DNA from: CAKRJP01 sp963634745
Lineage (GTDB): Bacteria; Bacillota; Clostridia; Lachnospirales; Lachnospiraceae
Direction of reading: 5' to 3'
DNA: 11,660 bases
Assembly: GCA_963634745.1 (NCBI GenBank)
Contig: CAVHCX010000038.1
Span: 1-11,660 of the forward strand
The position numbers and the translations under genes are program-made. The notes beneath the pieces were generated by a model. That model was not told the DNA's origin. It searched no databases and was given only the letters and a program-made list of their open reading frames with translations. This document shows positions 11,606 to 11,660 of this stretch, in pieces; position 1 is the stretch's first letter, and the number at the start of each line of letters is the position of its first letter.

Positions 11606-11660
11606 TTACTTTGTCAGAACTTTTTTATGATATGCTCTCTGATTGCAATAAGGGCATTTC
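11606..11660 (-). CDS. Possible C-terminal end of a Cys-motif protein (partial)
   Basis: On the minus strand, the frame starting at 11659 reads KCPYCNQRAYHKKVLTK and stops at TAA (11608-11606). The CPYC pair resembles a zinc-ribbon or thioredoxin-type motif near a C-terminus. Only 17 codons are visible, so neither identity nor reality can be settled. Confidence 0.22.
   Translation of the reverse strand, partial: KCPYCNQRAYHKKVLTK

Overview
The window looks like an accessory region of a Clostridia genome, most likely a human-gut Lachnospiraceae relative (Blautia/Roseburia/Dorea type). The basis is moderately low GC, strong GGAGG-type ribosome binding sites and the protein families present. 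This placement is from pattern recognition, not from a database search.

Layout. (1) 1-2882, minus strand: a type I restriction-modification operon, read HTH leader gene, hsdM, hsdS. It starts at a textbook promoter (TTGACA, 17 nt, TATAAT). hsdS runs off the left edge and no hsdR is visible. (2) 2883-5236, plus strand: a mobilization cassette made of a hairpin-rich candidate oriT, a MobC-like ribbon-helix-helix protein and a MOBP-type relaxase. No integrase, coupling protein or secretion channel is present, so this is an integrative mobilizable element, a fragment of one, or part of a larger element. It is visibly richer in GC than its neighbours. (3) 5244-8011, minus strand: a tightly coupled three-gene operon of uncharacterised proteins with its own terminator. 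In order it encodes an exported 512-aa protein with a nuclease-like N-terminal signature and a glycine-zipper membrane region, a small cytosolic protein, and a membrane-anchored protein with a large extracellular domain. (4) 8012-8726: a divergent intergenic region with two inverted repeats sharing a half-site, then a plus-strand HTH-type regulator whose best start codon reads ATA. (5) 8727-9194: a two-way terminator and two very small minus-strand genes, one of them a membrane protein. (6) 9319-11177, minus strand: a run of a broken Nudix hydrolase, an ArsC/Spx-family protein, an atypical peptide deformylase, a 22-codon Cys-rich reading frame and a macro-domain ADP-ribose hydrolase, ended by a strong terminator. 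(7) 11197-11660: remnants, namely the C-terminal HEPN part of an Abi_2-type abortive-infection protein and a Cys-motif fragment at the right edge.

How it may fit together. A phage-defence operon, a mobilization module and a decayed Abi gene in one place suggest a defence or mobile-element hotspot. The most interesting unit is the operon in 5305-8011 with its divergent regulator. The exported protein carries an E...D...QxK arrangement like PD-(D/E)xK nucleases, joined to a membrane-inserting-looking region, and its last partner is a membrane-anchored surface protein. A regulated secreted effector or surface system is a reasonable hypothesis, but nothing in the sequence proves the activity.
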